DNA from: Xenophilus arseniciresistens
GTDB lineage: Bacteria; Pseudomonadota; Gammaproteobacteria; Burkholderiales; Burkholderiaceae_C
DNA: 64,000 bases
Reading direction: 5' to 3'
Assembly (NCBI RefSeq): GCF_028023875.1
Contig: NZ_JAQIPB010000002.1
Span: 62,001 to 126,000 of the forward strand
Shown here: piece after piece, positions 8,176-21,809 of the stretch
Layout of the letters: each line of letters begins with the position of its first letter
Numbering within the stretch: the stretch's first letter is position 1
The notes under the pieces: generated by a model
Told to the model about the DNA's origin: nothing
Database searches by the model: none
What the model saw: only the letters and a program-made list of their open reading frames with translations
Program-made: the position numbers and the translations under genes

Positions 8176-9291
8176 TCAGTGCAGCGGCACCAGCTCTGGC
8201 GCCATCTCGCCGCGCGGCTTCAGATGCTCGGCCACGAACTCGGGCGTGATGTCGGCCAGGCGCGCGGGCTGCCATTGGGGGTTTCGGTCTTTTTCGACCA
8301 GCACCGCGCGGATGCCTTCTGCAAAATCGTGGTGCGCGCAAAAGCCCAGCGCCGCCCAGTATTCGAGCCTGAAGACTTCGGCCAGCGACATGCGCGGCAC
8401 CTGCTGCCACAGCTCCCAGCTCAGCGCGATGGAGCTGGGCGCGCCCTTGGCAAAGGCCTGGGCCGCGCCTTGCAGCCAGGCGTCGTCGCTGCGCAAGGCG
8501 GCAAAACGATCGGCAATGTCCGTGAGGCTCTCGCCAGCCATCAACGCCTCGATGGTGTCGTAATGCGCGCGCACCTTGGAAGCCGGGCGCTCCACGCCTT
8601 CGGCCGCCGTGGCCAGGATGCGCGAGAGCAGCGCGCGGTCGGCGCGGTCATCGCCGCTCCAGGCCGTGGCGCCGATGGCCTCGAGCACCTGCGCTTTGCG
8701 CGCCTGCGGCACCAGCACGTCGGCCAGGCCGCAGAAGATGGCATCGCTGCCATTGATCTGCGCGGCCGTGAAGGCCAGGAACAGGCCGGTGCGGCCCGGC
8801 GCGCGGCGCAGGAACCAGCTGCCGCCCACATCGGGGAACAGGCCGATGTTGATTTCGGGCATGGCCACGCGGCTGCCCTCGGTCACCACGCGGTGCGAGG
8901 CGCCCACCATCAGGCCCACGCCCCCGCCCATCACGATGCCATGGCCCCAGCACAGGAAGGGCTTGGGGAAGGTGTGGATCAGGTGGTCGAGTTCGTATTC
9001 CTCGCCGAAGAAGCGCTCGGCATATTCGTTGCGCTGCGGCCCGCAGTCGCGCAGCGTCTGGTAGAGCTGGCGCAGGTCGCCGCCGGCACAGAAGGCTTTC
9101 TCGCCTACGGCCTGCAGCAGCACGCCCACGATCTGCGGATCGGCCGCCCATTCGCGCAGCTTGGGCGTGAGCAGCCGCACCATGGCGACCGAAAGCGAGT
9201 TGAGGGAGGCCGGCGCATTGAGCGTGGCAACGCCGAAGCGCTTGCCGTTGGCCGTGGGGAGGGTGTCGAAGATAACTACAGCGTCAGTCAT
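8176..9291 (-). CDS. Probable 3-hydroxyisobutyryl-CoA hydrolase (enoyl-CoA hydratase/isomerase family)
   Basis: The 371-residue product matches the crotonase-superfamily branch that hydrolyses 3-hydroxyisobutyryl-CoA to free 3-hydroxyisobutyrate. Visible signatures are the oxyanion-hole segment EKAFCAGGDLRQLYQ and MPEINIGLFPDVGGSWFLR, which contains the catalytic Glu and the Asp characteristic of this hydrolase branch. Its length is longer than ordinary enoyl-CoA hydratases (about 260). It lies 20 bases downstream of the acyl-CoA dehydrogenase gene. The start ATG at 9291 gives MTDAVVIFDTLPT. An ordinary enoyl-CoA hydratase is less likely because of length and motif. Confidence 0.88.
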   Translation of the reverse strand: MTDAVVIFDTLPTANGKRFGVATLNAPASLNSLSVAMVRLLTPKLREWAADPQIVGVLLQAVGEKAFCAGGDLRQLYQTLRDCGPQRNEYAERFFGEEYELDHLIHTFPKPFLCWGHGIVMGGGVGLMVGASHRVVTEGSRVAMPEINIGLFPDVGGSWFLRRAPGRTGLFLAFTAAQINGSDAIFCGLADVLVPQARKAQVLEAIGATAWSGDDRADRALLSRILATAAEGVERPASKVRAHYDTIEALMAGESLTDIADRFAALRSDDAWLQGAAQAFAKGAPSSIALSWELWQQVPRMSLAEVFRLEYWAALGFCAHHDFAEGIRAVLVEKDRNPQWQPARLADITPEFVAEHLKPRGEMAPELVPLH

Positions 9292-9311
9292 GGGGGTGAT
9301 TGGACAGCAAG

Positions 9312-10466
9312 TTATCTGATGTCTGCGTCGCCTTCGAGCAGCTTGCGTGACACGATCACGCGCATGATCTCGTTGGTGCCTTCCAGGATCTGATGCACGC
9401 GCGCGTCGCGCAGCAGGCGCTCGAGCGGGAATTCGCCCAGATAGCCATAGCCGCCGTGCAGCTGCAGCGCTTCGTTCACGACGTTGAAACCCGCGTCGGT
9501 GGCAAAGCGCTTGGCCATCGCGCAATAGGTGCTGGCGTCGGGGTGCTGCGCATCGAGCTTGCTGGCAGCCAGCCGCACCATCTGGCGCGCGGCCACCAGT
9601 TCGGTGGCCATGTCGGCCAGCTTGAACTGCAGGGCCTGGAAGCTGGCCAGCGGCTTGCCGAACTGCTGGCGCTCATGCAGGTAGCGCCGCGCCGCGTCCA
9701 GCGCCCCCTGGGCAGCGCCCACCGAGCAGGTCGCGATGTTGATGCGGCCGCCGTCCAGCCCTTTCATGGCGATGCGAAAGCCCTCGCCTTCCTGGCCCAG
9801 CAGATGGTCTACCGGCACGCGCACGTTGTCGAAACTGATGGTGCGCGTGGGCTGGCTGTTCCAGCCCATCTTGTGCTCCTTCTTGCCATAGCCGATGCCA
9901 GGTGCATCGGCCGGCACCGCAAAGGCCGACACCCCACCCGGCCCCGCGCCGCCCGTGCGCGCCATGAGCACCAGCACATCGGTGGCGCCGGCGCCCGAGA
10001 TGAAGGCCTTGCCGCCATTGATGACGTACTCGGAGCCCTCGAGCACGGCGCGCGTCTTGAGCGCGCCCGCGTCAGAGCCCGCGCCGGGTTCGGTGAGGCA
10101 GTAGGAGGCCAGCTTGCGGCCGCTGGTCAGCGCCTCGCCCCACTTCGCGCACACGGCGTCACTGCCCCAGTTGCCCAGCATCCAGGTGGCCATGTTGTGG
10201 ATGGTGATGAAGGCCGTGGTCGAGGGATCCACGGCCGCCATTTCCTCGAAGACCAGCGCCGCGTCCAGGCGCGGCAGGCCCAGGCCGCCGATGCGCTCGG
10301 GCGCGTAAAGGCCGCAGAAGCCGAGTTCACCGGCCTTGGCGATGGCCTCGCGCGGGAAGATGGAGTCGCGGTCCCATTGCGCGGCATGGGGCGCCAGTTC
10401 GATGGCAGCGAACTCGCGCGCCGTGTCGGCGAAGGCACGCTGTTCTTCGGTCAGTTCAAAGTCCAT
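9312..10466 (-). CDS. Acyl-CoA dehydrogenase, probably isobutyryl-CoA dehydrogenase
   Basis: This FAD enzyme desaturates a short branched acyl-CoA; the neighbours suggest isobutyryl-CoA to methacrylyl-CoA. The 384-residue product starts MDFELTEEQRAFADTAREFA and contains CLTEPGAGSDAGALKTRA (FAD and substrate binding). At the C terminus are LHGGYGYLGEFPLERLLRD and the EGTNE segment that usually carries the catalytic Glu. It lies between mmsA and the hydrolase gene in one direction. Substrate assignment is by context; a 2-methylbutyryl-CoA enzyme cannot be excluded. Confidence 0.88.
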   Translation of the reverse strand: MDFELTEEQRAFADTAREFAAIELAPHAAQWDRDSIFPREAIAKAGELGFCGLYAPERIGGLGLPRLDAALVFEEMAAVDPSTTAFITIHNMATWMLGNWGSDAVCAKWGEALTSGRKLASYCLTEPGAGSDAGALKTRAVLEGSEYVINGGKAFISGAGATDVLVLMARTGGAGPGGVSAFAVPADAPGIGYGKKEHKMGWNSQPTRTISFDNVRVPVDHLLGQEGEGFRIAMKGLDGGRINIATCSVGAAQGALDAARRYLHERQQFGKPLASFQALQFKLADMATELVAARQMVRLAASKLDAQHPDASTYCAMAKRFATDAGFNVVNEALQLHGGYGYLGEFPLERLLRDARVHQILEGTNEIMRVIVSRKLLEGDADIR

Positions 10467-10689
10467 GGGAGACAGGTCAAAGAGGTTGGGCGCCGGCGGC
10501 CGCGCGGCAAGCCGCGGCCGGTGCGGGCTGATGGTGTGGCAGTTTACGAAGCATGCCTGTTTGCAACGGCTATGCCGCGTCCCTCCCTGCGCTCTTCGCC
10601 ACCCCATCCATCGCCCGGACCGGCCACGGCCTGCCGCGCGGCTCCGTGCCTCCTCCCTGAGAAACTCTTGAAGCTCGGCCCAGCGCCGC

Positions 10690-12213
10690 TCACTTCAGCG
10701 AAATCGTCGTGTTCACCCCATGCGAGGTGGTGCTGTCGTCGAACCAGCGCGCCGTGATGGTCTTGGTCTGCGTGTAGAACAGGATCACCTGCTTGCCGTA
10801 AGGGCCCAGGTCGCCCAGCTTGGAAGCGCGCGAACCCGAGAAGGAGAACAGCGGCACCGGCACCGGGATCGGCACATTGATGCCCACCTGGCCCACGTCG
10901 ATCTCTTCCTGGAACTTGCGCGCCGCCGCGCCCGATTGCGTGAAGATGGCCGTGCCGTTGCCGTTGGGGTTGCTGTTGATCAGCTCGATGGCGTCGTCCA
11001 GCGTTTCAGCCTCGGCCAGGCACAGCACGGGGCCGAAGATCTCCTGGTCATAGATGCTCATGCCGGGCTTGACGCCCGAAAACACCGTCGGCCCCACGAA
11101 GTTGCCCTGCTCGTAGCCCGGCACATGGGGGTTGCGGCCGTCCAGCTCCAGCGTGGCGCCGTCGGCCACGCCGCGCTCGATCAGGCTGGTCACGCGGTCG
11201 CGCGCTGCGCAGGACACCAGCGGCCCCACGTCCGTGCCCTTCTCGGTGCCACCGCTGACCTTGAGCGTCTTGGCCTTGGCCACCAGGTCGGGGATCCAGT
11301 TGCGCGCCTCGCCCACCAGCACGGCCACCGACAGCGCCATGCAGCGCTGGCCGGCTGCACCGAAGCTGGCGCCCGCCAGCGCGTTGAGGGTCTGTTCCTT
11401 GTTCGCATCGGGCAGCACGATGCAGTGGTTCTTCGCGCCCATCATGCATTGCGCGCGCTTGCCGGCCAGGGTGGCGCGGTTGTAGACGTGGGTGCCGACC
11501 TTGGTCGAGCCCACGAAGCTGATCGCCTTGATGTCCTTGTGGTCGCAGATGGCGTTGACCACCTGCTCGCCGCCATGGACCACGTTGAGCACGCCGGGCG
11601 GCACGCCCGCTTCCATCGCCAGCTCGACCAGGCGCATGGTCACCATCGGGTCCTGTTCGGAGGGCTTGAGCACGAAGGTGTTGCCCGTGGCAATGGCCAT
11701 CGGGAACATCCACAGCGGGATCATGGCGGGGAAGTTGAAGGGCGTGATGCCCGCGCACACGCCCAGCGGCTGCAGCAGCGTGTAGGTGTCCACCCCGCCG
11801 GCCACGTTGTTGGCCAGTTCGCCCAGCTGCAGGTTGCCGATGCTGGCCGCATGCTCCACCACCTCCAGGCCGCGGAACACGTCGCCTTCGGCGTCGGGCA
11901 GCGTCTTGCCCTGCTCGGCCGTCAGCAGCGCCGCCAGCTCGCCCATGTTCTCGCGGATCAACTGCTGCAGCTTCAGGAAGATGCGCGCACGCGCGCCGAT
12001 GGACGTCTTCTTCCAGGTCTTGAAGGCCTGCTGCGCGCTGGCCACGGCCGCGTCCACCTCGGCCGGCGTGGCGAAGGGCACGCGAGCCAGCACCTGCTGC
12101 GTGGCGGGGTTGATGACGTCGCGCCATTCGGAAGTCTTCGACTCGACGAACTCGCCGCCGATGAGCAGCTTGACGGTGGCGACCTGGGTTGCGGGCTTGA
12201 CGGGGGCGTCCAT
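10690..12213 (-). CDS. mmsA: CoA-acylating methylmalonate-semialdehyde dehydrogenase
   Basis: This enzyme converts methylmalonate semialdehyde, CoA and NAD to propionyl-CoA and CO2, the last step of valine degradation. The 507-residue product has the family-typical [13 protein letters not shown] near the N terminus, [20 protein letters not shown] in the cofactor domain and the catalytic cysteine in [11 protein letters not shown]. The ATG at 12213 ([10 protein letters not shown]) is chosen over longer upstream reading. It is the first gene of the cluster and divergent from a LysR regulator 123 bases away. A 223-base spacer separates it from the acyl-CoA dehydrogenase gene; nothing definite was seen in that spacer. 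Confidence 0.95.
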   Translation of the reverse strand: MDAPVKPATQVATVKLLIGGEFVESKTSEWRDVINPATQQVLARVPFATPAEVDAAVASAQQAFKTWKKTSIGARARIFLKLQQLIRENMGELAALLTAEQGKTLPDAEGDVFRGLEVVEHAASIGNLQLGELANNVAGGVDTYTLLQPLGVCAGITPFNFPAMIPLWMFPMAIATGNTFVLKPSEQDPMVTMRLVELAMEAGVPPGVLNVVHGGEQVVNAICDHKDIKAISFVGSTKVGTHVYNRATLAGKRAQCMMGAKNHCIVLPDANKEQTLNALAGASFGAAGQRCMALSVAVLVGEARNWIPDLVAKAKTLKVSGGTEKGTDVGPLVSCAARDRVTSLIERGVADGATLELDGRNPHVPGYEQGNFVGPTVFSGVKPGMSIYDQEIFGPVLCLAEAETLDDAIELINSNPNGNGTAIFTQSGAAARKFQEEIDVGQVGINVPIPVPVPLFSFSGSRASKLGDLGPYGKQVILFYTQTKTITARWFDDSTTSHGVNTTISLK

Positions 12214-12318
12214 GCGTGTGTCTCCGTGATGTGTGGGATGCGGGCACCTGCAGGCGCCAGTGCGGCGAATCCTAGCTTTGCACTTTTGCTGCGGCAATGC
12301 CCACGGATGCGCTTTCGC

Positions 12319-12334
12319 TCTGCAAAAATGCAGA
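12319..12334. promoter_or_regulatory. Palindrome at the lysR start, possible operator
   Basis: TCTGCA-AAAA-TGCAGA is a perfect six-base dyad. It ends two bases before the preferred lysR start codon, in the divergent mmsA/lysR spacer. A second dyad, TTGC-N4-GCAA, lies at 12286-12297. Such dyads fit LysR-type autoregulation, but this is inference. Confidence 0.45.
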
Positions 12335-12336
12335 AC

Positions 12337-13242
12337 ATGGACTGGAACAACCTGCGCTATTTCCTGGAGCTCGCGCGCGCCGGCACGCTGGTGGCTGCCG
12401 CCCGCCGCCTGGGCGTGGACCACACGACGGTGGCACGCCGCATCCAGGCGCTGGAAAAGTCGCTGGGCACGCCGCTTTTCGCGCGCGAGGCCGGCGGCCA
12501 TCGCCTGACCGAGAACGGGCGCCGACTGCAGCCGCAAGTGGAAGCGATGGAGCGCGCCTTCCACGCCCTGGAGCAAAGCGCCGCCCCGCTGGCCGACGAA
12601 GACCTGGCCGGCCTGGTGCGCGTGGGCGCCACCGAAGGCTTCGGCACCGTGGTGCTGGCACCCGCACTCGCCGGCTTCGGCCTGCAGCATCCGCGGCTGG
12701 TGATCGACCTGCTGGCCCTGCCGCGGCTGGTTCACCTGTCCAGGCGCGAGGCGGACATCGTGATCTCGCTGGAGCGGCCGGCGCACGGGCCCGTGCTGGC
12801 CTCCAAACTGTGCGACTACAGCCTGCACCTCTATGCCGCGCACGACTATCTGGCTGCGCACCCGCCGATCCGCACGCGCGAGGATCTGCGCGGCCACAGC
12901 TTCATCGGCTACGTCGATGACCTGCTGTTCTCAAAGGAACTGAAGTACCTGGGCGAGCTGCACCGGCCCGACGCCTTCGCCCTGCGCAGCACCAGCATCC
13001 TGGCCCAGCACCGCGCCGCACAGGCGGGGGCCGGCATCGCGGTGCTGCCGGCCTTCGTGGCCGAGCGCGACCCGCTGCTGATGCGGCTGCTGCCCGCCGA
13101 AGCCCGCTTCGTTCGCAGCTTCTGGATGTCCATGCCTGCCGAGTCCAAGCAGCTGGCGCGCATGCAGGCCGTGTGGCGCTTTCTGAAGACGACCGCGGAA
13201 ACGCAGCGCGCCTGGCTGCTGCCGGACACGCCCGGCGCATAG
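12337..13242 (+). CDS. LysR-family transcriptional regulator of the valine catabolic cluster
   Basis: The product has about 301 residues. An N-terminal winged helix-turn-helix covers residues 1-60, with [20 protein letters not shown] and the recognition-helix region [20 protein letters not shown]-terminal periplasmic-binding-like effector domain follows. An alternative ATG at 12328 would add three residues. It is transcribed divergently from mmsA, the usual arrangement for a LysR regulator and its target. Its inducer is unknown; valine-pathway intermediates are plausible. Confidence 0.88.
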   Translation: MDWNNLRYFLELARAGTLVAAARRLGVDHTTVARRIQALEKSLGTPLFAREAGGHRLTENGRRLQPQVEAMERAFHALEQSAAPLADEDLAGLVRVGATEGFGTVVLAPALAGFGLQHPRLVIDLLALPRLVHLSRREADIVISLERPAHGPVLASKLCDYSLHLYAAHDYLAAHPPIRTREDLRGHSFIGYVDDLLFSKELKYLGELHRPDAFALRSTSILAQHRAAQAGAGIAVLPAFVAERDPLLMRLLPAEARFVRSFWMSMPAESKQLARMQAVWRFLKTTAETQRAWLLPDTPGA

Positions 13243-13247
13243 AGCCC

Positions 13248-13303
13248 GGGCCTGTTATCAACAACAGGCCCTGAAAACAAGAAAGCCGGCCAATGGCCGG
13301 CTT
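13248..13303 (+). terminator. Tandem hairpins after the lysR gene
   Basis: GGGCCTGTT/AACAGGCCC (13248-13271, six-base loop) begins six bases after the stop codon. It is followed by AAGCCGGCC-aat-GGCCGGCTT (13283-13303). The second hairpin has A before and T after its arms and could serve both the lysR transcript and the convergent lipoprotein gene. Confidence 0.7.
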
Positions 13304-13358
13304 CCTTCGCTGCCACCTGCGCGCCGCATGGGCTGGATGCGCAGGCGAAAGGCGCGGA

Positions 13359-13757
13359 TCAGCACTTCATCGCGGTCGCCTGGGCAGCGAAGTTGTCGCT
13401 GGCGGTCTTGCAGGCAGCACCCAGCTGGGCCTTGTCGGCGCCGTAGGCCGCCCATGCGGAGCGGGTCTGCTCCATGCTGGCCTTCATCGCATCGGCGGCG
13501 GCACCGCTTTGCTTGCTGACGCAGGCCGACACCTTGTTCAGGTAGTCCTGGCATTCCTGGGGCAGATCGGTCGAAGCGGTGGGCGCCGCGGCAGGGGCAG
13601 AAGCGGCCGGTTCAGGCGCAGGGGCCGGTGCCGGCGCAGCGGGTGCAGGCGCGCTCGCGGCCGGCGCGGGGGCGGGTGCGGGCGCCACGGGCGCGCTTTC
13701 GCTGGAGCAGGCGGCCACAAGCACGGCCACCGACATCAATGCATACAGCTTGTTCAT
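13359..13757 (-). CDS. Small lipoprotein with Pro/Ala-rich linker, unknown function
   Basis: The 132-residue product starts MNKLYALMSVAVLVAACSS: a lipoprotein signal peptide with lipobox VAAC and C17 as the lipidated residue. It is followed by about 45 residues of Ala/Pro repeats, which form an extended spacer. The C-terminal domain has four cysteines in CQDYLNKVSACV, GAACKTASD and a terminal MKC. The domain recalls small DUF5339-type periplasmic domains, but I could not test this. It is probably anchored in the outer membrane with the compact domain held away from it. The upstream spacer 13758-13979 shows no other gene. Confidence 0.75.
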   Translation of the reverse strand: MNKLYALMSVAVLVAACSSESAPVAPAPAPAPAASAPAPAAPAPAPAPEPAASAPAAAPTASTDLPQECQDYLNKVSACVSKQSGAAADAMKASMEQTRSAWAAYGADKAQLGAACKTASDNFAAQATAMKC

Positions 13758-13979
13758 TCAAGTCGTCTCTGTTGGTTGTGGATGAAGCGATCGCGCGGTG
13801 TGTGACCTCGCCCTCACGCCCCCTGCGGATGACCGGGCCCGCACGGAGCCACTCCACCAGCCGGGGCAGTTTGCCGCATGCGCCTGCAGGATTTCTGGAC
13901 TGGAAACGCCTGCTCACAATATTTGGAGCGGCTCAGCCGGCAGAAATGCGCTTCCCGCCCCCACAGATGAGGGCAGCGC

Positions 13980-14170
13980 TCAGCGACCGGCGTCGCGCCG
14001 CTGCCGTGCGCGCCGCACCTGGCGGCTTTCACCGGCGCGCGCCGCGGTCTCGTCACGGGTGCGCTTGCGCGCCAGATAGCGGGCCCGCCAACGCCGGCCC
14101 AGCCAGAAGCTGAACACCCCGCCCAACGCGCCCACCAGCAGCCCGATGGCGCTCAGATCCAGCCCGCCCA

Positions 14171-14174
<4 letters not shown>
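13980..14174 (-). CDS. Small membrane protein with basic tail, translationally coupled to parC
   Basis: This 64-residue product starts [20 protein letters not shown]. One hydrophobic helix (about residues 5-25) is followed by [17 protein letters not shown] and a tail with many Arg/Lys and few acidic residues. That predicts a membrane-anchored protein with a strongly positive cytoplasmic tail. Its ATG overlaps the parC stop codon (ATGA arrangement), implying translational coupling. I recognise no family. The coding case rests on the overlap, the clean membrane segment and codon use like its neighbours. Confidence 0.65.
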
Positions 14175-16546
<2,372 letters not shown>

Positions 16547-16608
16547 GAGGCTCGTTGCGGTTCGAATTCAGCGGCGCCGAAGAGGCCGCGCGTTCTTGAT
16601 TCTTGTTG

Positions 16609-17427
16609 TCAGTCGGAAGAGACGGCGTCGGCCGCGGGCCGGGCCGCCGGCAGCTCCATGCGCACGCGCGCCGGCGCGCGGCCACCCGTGCCCCGCGCGG
16701 CGCCCGTGCGGCTCTGCGTCACCCGCGTGCCGGCCGGCTTGAGGTGCGCGTAGATCGCGAGCACCGTCTTCACGTAGTTCTGCGTTTCGCGGTAATCGGG
16801 AATGCGGTTGCCGGCGCGCTGCACGGCACCCTCGCCCGCGTTGTAGGCGGCCAGCGCCAGCTCCAGGCTGCCATCGAACATGGCGATCAGATCGCGCAGG
16901 TAGCGGCTGCCGGCGGCGATGTTGATCTGCGGGTCGTGCAGCTTGGACTCCAGCGTGCGCCGGGCATCGCCGCGCACGCCATAGCGCTGCGCCGTGGCCG
17001 GCATCAGCTGCATCAGGCCGATGGCGCCCTTGGGCGAGATGGCCTGTGCGTTGAAGCCCGATTCCGCCGCCACCAGCGCCTGCAGCAGCTCCACGTCGAT
17101 GTCGTGGCGCGCGGCGGCGGTCTTCAGGGCCGAGCTGGCGCTGCCCCAGTTGGGCGCCTTCTCGAACAGCGCGATCAGCGAGGCCGCGCGGGTGCCGGGC
17201 GCGCCGCCCAGGGCCGGCGCGCGCCCCAGGCCTTCGGCCGTGTCGAAGCGCTGGCCCTCCTTGAAGAAGAGCTGGTAGCGCTCATCGACCTTCTCTGCCG
17301 CAAAGTGGGCCGTGCCGTTGGCATCCACATAGCCGTAGATGTTCGCGTGCGCAGCCGCACCTGCGGCCAGCAGCAGCGAGAGGCCAGACAGACGCAGGAG
17401 ACGCAGTATTCGGGACACTTCAATCAT
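16609..17427 (-). CDS. Secreted lytic transglycosylase (SLT domain)
   Basis: Lytic transglycosylases cleave peptidoglycan glycan strands to 1,6-anhydro products in the periplasm. The 272-residue product has a signal peptide ending near AAGAAAHA. The next segment, NIYGYVDANGTAHFA, resembles the DUF4124 motif often found before such domains. The C-terminal SLT domain has catalytic Glu122 in AAESGFNAQAISPKGAIG and LMQLMPATAQRYGV. The ATG at 17427 gives the clean signal peptide. It sits between parE (88 bases upstream) and parC (62 bases downstream), all in one direction. Confidence 0.9.
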   Translation of the reverse strand: MIEVSRILRLLRLSGLSLLLAAGAAAHANIYGYVDANGTAHFAAEKVDERYQLFFKEGQRFDTAEGLGRAPALGGAPGTRAASLIALFEKAPNWGSASSALKTAAARHDIDVELLQALVAAESGFNAQAISPKGAIGLMQLMPATAQRYGVRGDARRTLESKLHDPQINIAAGSRYLRDLIAMFDGSLELALAAYNAGEGAVQRAGNRIPDYRETQNYVKTVLAIYAHLKPAGTRVTQSRTGAARGTGGRAPARVRMELPAARPAADAVSSD

Positions 17428-17515
17428 TGTTTGCACGGCAATCAGAGCCGCTCCAGCATGGCGCCCCTCGCGCAGCAGAGGGGGCGCCGCGAAGCGGCTT
17501 GGGGGTGTTGTTCCG

Positions 17516-19492
<1,977 letters not shown>

Positions 19493-19572
19493 GGCGGCGG
19501 ATTGTAGTCACGGCGCCATGAAAAGACTGGATGAACATCCAGCCCCACGCCCTCCTCCCTGCGGGGCTTGCC

Positions 19573-20556
19573 TCAGTTGGCCGTCAGCTTGCGCTGCCTG
19601 ACGATCGTGCCCCACTGGTCGGACTCCTTCTTCATGAAGGCCGCGAACTCCGCGCGCGTGGTGGGCTGGGGCGTGAGGCCATGCTTGAGCAGCGCCTCCT
19701 TGACCTCGGCGTCGTTCAGGACCTTGACGATCTCCCGGTTCCAGCGGTCGAGCATCGGCGCGGGCGTCTTGCCCGGCGCCACGAAGGCGTACCAGTTCAG
19801 CGCCTCGAAACCCGGGTAGCCCGCCTCGGCCACCGTGGGAATGCCCCGCAGGTAGTCGGGCCGGGTCAGACCGGTGGTCGCCAGCGGAATGAGGCGGCCG
19901 GCTTCCACATGCGGCATGGCCGTGGGCGGCGCCGCGAAGTAGGACGCGATGCGCTCGCCGATCAGGTCCTGCAGCGCCGGGGCGCCTCCCTTGTAGGGCA
20001 CGTGCACCATGTCGATGCCCGCCCGCTGGTTGAACAGCTCGCCCGCCAGGTGCGAGGCCGAGCCCGCCCCCGTGGAGGCGAAATCCACGCTCTTGGTCTT
20101 GGCCAGCGCGACGAACTCGGCCAGCGTCTTCACGCCCAGCGCCTTGTGCGCCACCAGTACGTTGGGGAAGTACACGCCGCCGGAAATGGGCGCCAGGTCC
20201 CGGAAGGGGTCGTAGGGCAGCTTCATCAGGTGCGGCGCGATGGTCAGCGGCCCCACCGAGCCGAACAGCAGCACCGAACCATCGCCGGGCTGGCCGGCCA
20301 CGAACTGGTGCGCGATGTTGCCGCCCGCGCCGGCCTTGTTGTCCACCACGATGGTCTGCCCCACGTTGTCGGCCAGCTTCTTGGCGATCAGCCGCGCCGC
20401 GGCGTCCGCCGCACCGCCGGGCGCAAAGCCCACGACCAGCGTGACGGGTTTCTTGGGCGGGAAGTCCGGGGCCTGCGCAACGGCGGGCAGCCACGCGGCA
20501 GCACACAGCGCGGCGCAGGCTGCGCCCGCCGCCAGCAGGCGTCTTTGGAAATTCAT
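19573..20556 (-). CDS. Bug-family (TctC-like) periplasmic solute receptor of the tcu locus
   Basis: Bug proteins are periplasmic receptors, many for carboxylates, that can feed tripartite tricarboxylate transporters. The 327-residue product has a signal peptide ending near AAWLPAVAQA, then the family start PVTLVVGFAPGGAADAAARL and the ligand-loop region VDNKAGAGGNIAHQFVAG. It lies 50 bases after tcuB in the same direction. No TctA or TctB permease genes are in the window. Its placement suggests binding of a tricarboxylate such as tricarballylate or citrate, which is inference. Confidence 0.9.
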   Translation of the reverse strand: MNFQRRLLAAGAACAALCAAAWLPAVAQAPDFPPKKPVTLVVGFAPGGAADAAARLIAKKLADNVGQTIVVDNKAGAGGNIAHQFVAGQPGDGSVLLFGSVGPLTIAPHLMKLPYDPFRDLAPISGGVYFPNVLVAHKALGVKTLAEFVALAKTKSVDFASTGAGSASHLAGELFNQRAGIDMVHVPYKGGAPALQDLIGERIASYFAAPPTAMPHVEAGRLIPLATTGLTRPDYLRGIPTVAEAGYPGFEALNWYAFVAPGKTPAPMLDRWNREIVKVLNDAEVKEALLKHGLTPQPTTRAEFAAFMKKESDQWGTIVRQRKLTAN

Positions 20557-20606
20557 CGGGGTCTCCTTGTGGTTTGAACAGCGAAATCAGTTCGGCGCGC
20601 GGGCCT

Positions 20607-21809
20607 TCAGTCCGCGCCCAGGCCCACCGGCGAGGGCCGGCGCTTTTCCACCGCATGGCGCAGCAGCGCGGCGGTGCGGAAGATGCCGTGGGCGAACTTG
20701 CCGTAGGGCAAGGTGGCGAACAGCGCCATCACCGCGCCCAGGTGCAGGCACAGCAGCAGCGCCATGGCCGGCGTGCCGCGCGCCGCCCACAGGCCCAGGC
20801 CCGACGCGCTGACCGCGAACAGCAGCGCGATGAAGCCCAGGTCCATCGGCTTTTGCGCGGCGTCGCCATGCAGCGGATGGCGGCGCAGGTTCAGCCAGCC
20901 GAGCCCGGCCGTGCCCGCCATCAGCATCAGGCCGCCCACGGCGCCCAGCAGCTTGGGCAGGCTGGGCAGGTCGTAGGGCGCGGCCTGGCCCAGCAGGTAG
21001 TGGTAGAGCGTGGCCACGGAAGTGGCCGCAAAGCACAACATGAAACCGTAGAAGGTCAGGTGATGGAAGCGCCGCCGTGCCTGGGTGTAGGCATCGTCGG
21101 CCTCGTGGCAGCCGTCGCCGTGGCCGCCGTCCAGGTAGGTCAGGCGCAGCACGTTGTGCGTGGCCTCGGCGGCGGCCGGCGCGCTCAGCGGCGCGCCGCT
21201 GGTCACGGGCGTGATCTCGCGCCAGAAGCGCCGCACGCCCAGCGCCAGGGCCAGCACCGCGAACAGGAACACCGGCGCGAACAGGGCCACCATGAGGTTG
21301 TGCGGAAACAGGTCGTAGAAGCTCCCGCCCGCAGGCACGCTCCCCCACAGGCCGCGCACGCCCCCCTTGAGCAGCACCGCCAGCACCAGGAACAGCGCCA
21401 GAGCGCCTGCCAGCGCGAGCGACAGCGCCAGGCCGTTGCGCTTGTACAGCCGGCCCAGCGCGGGCGGCCAGGCGTAGTCGTGGTAGGTCTGGCCCCGCAC
21501 GCGCGCCATCGCCTGCGGAATGTTGACGGCGAATTCGTGCGGCGGCGCGTACTGGCAGGCGTGCAGGCAGGCGCCGCAGTTGTGGCACAGATTGGCCAGG
21601 AAATGCACGTCGGCGACGGGGAACTCGAGCCGCCGCGTCATCGCCGGAAAGACGGCGCAGAAGCCCTCGCAGTAGCGGCAGGCATTGCAGATCTGGAGCT
21701 GGCGGGCCACCTCGGATTCGGCCGCCGTCGGGGCGTGCACGGGAACCAGTTCGCCACGTGCCAGGGCGCTGGCCTCGTGCGCAAGGGCTTCAAGCGACTG
21801 CATGGACAT
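20607..21809 (-). CDS. tcuB: Tricarballylate utilisation iron-sulfur/haem membrane protein
   Basis: In Salmonella, TcuB passes electrons from the reduced flavin of TcuA into the membrane chain. The 400-residue product has two N-terminal 4Fe-4S motifs, C41-x2-C44-x2-C47-x3-C51 and C75-x2-C78-x2-C81-x3-C85. Several hydrophobic spans with histidines follow (for example [13 protein letters not shown] and YHYLLGQ), which fit haem or quinone binding. Its start overlaps the tcuA end by 20 bases. Length and layout match TcuB/CobZ-like proteins. Confidence 0.9.
   Translation of the reverse strand: MSMQSLEALAHEASALARGELVPVHAPTAAESEVARQLQICNACRYCEGFCAVFPAMTRRLEFPVADVHFLANLCHNCGACLHACQYAPPHEFAVNIPQAMARVRGQTYHDYAWPPALGRLYKRNGLALSLALAGALALFLVLAVLLKGGVRGLWGSVPAGGSFYDLFPHNLMVALFAPVFLFAVLALALGVRRFWREITPVTSGAPLSAPAAAEATHNVLRLTYLDGGHGDGCHEADDAYTQARRRFHHLTFYGFMLCFAATSVATLYHYLLGQAAPYDLPSLPKLLGAVGGLMLMAGTAGLGWLNLRRHPLHGDAAQKPMDLGFIALLFAVSASGLGLWAARGTPAMALLLCLHLGAVMALFATLPYGKFAHGIFRTAALLRHAVEKRRPSPVGLGAD

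Noticed and set aside
10720-12300. Long plus-strand frame opposite mmsA that runs into the lysR gene
   Set aside because: Only the 3' part, from 12337, is the LysR protein; the upstream part is antisense to mmsA.
13555-13700. DNA repeat array in the 13.4-13.8 kb lipoprotein
   Set aside because: It encodes the Ala/Pro linker and is imperfect, as expected for such linkers.
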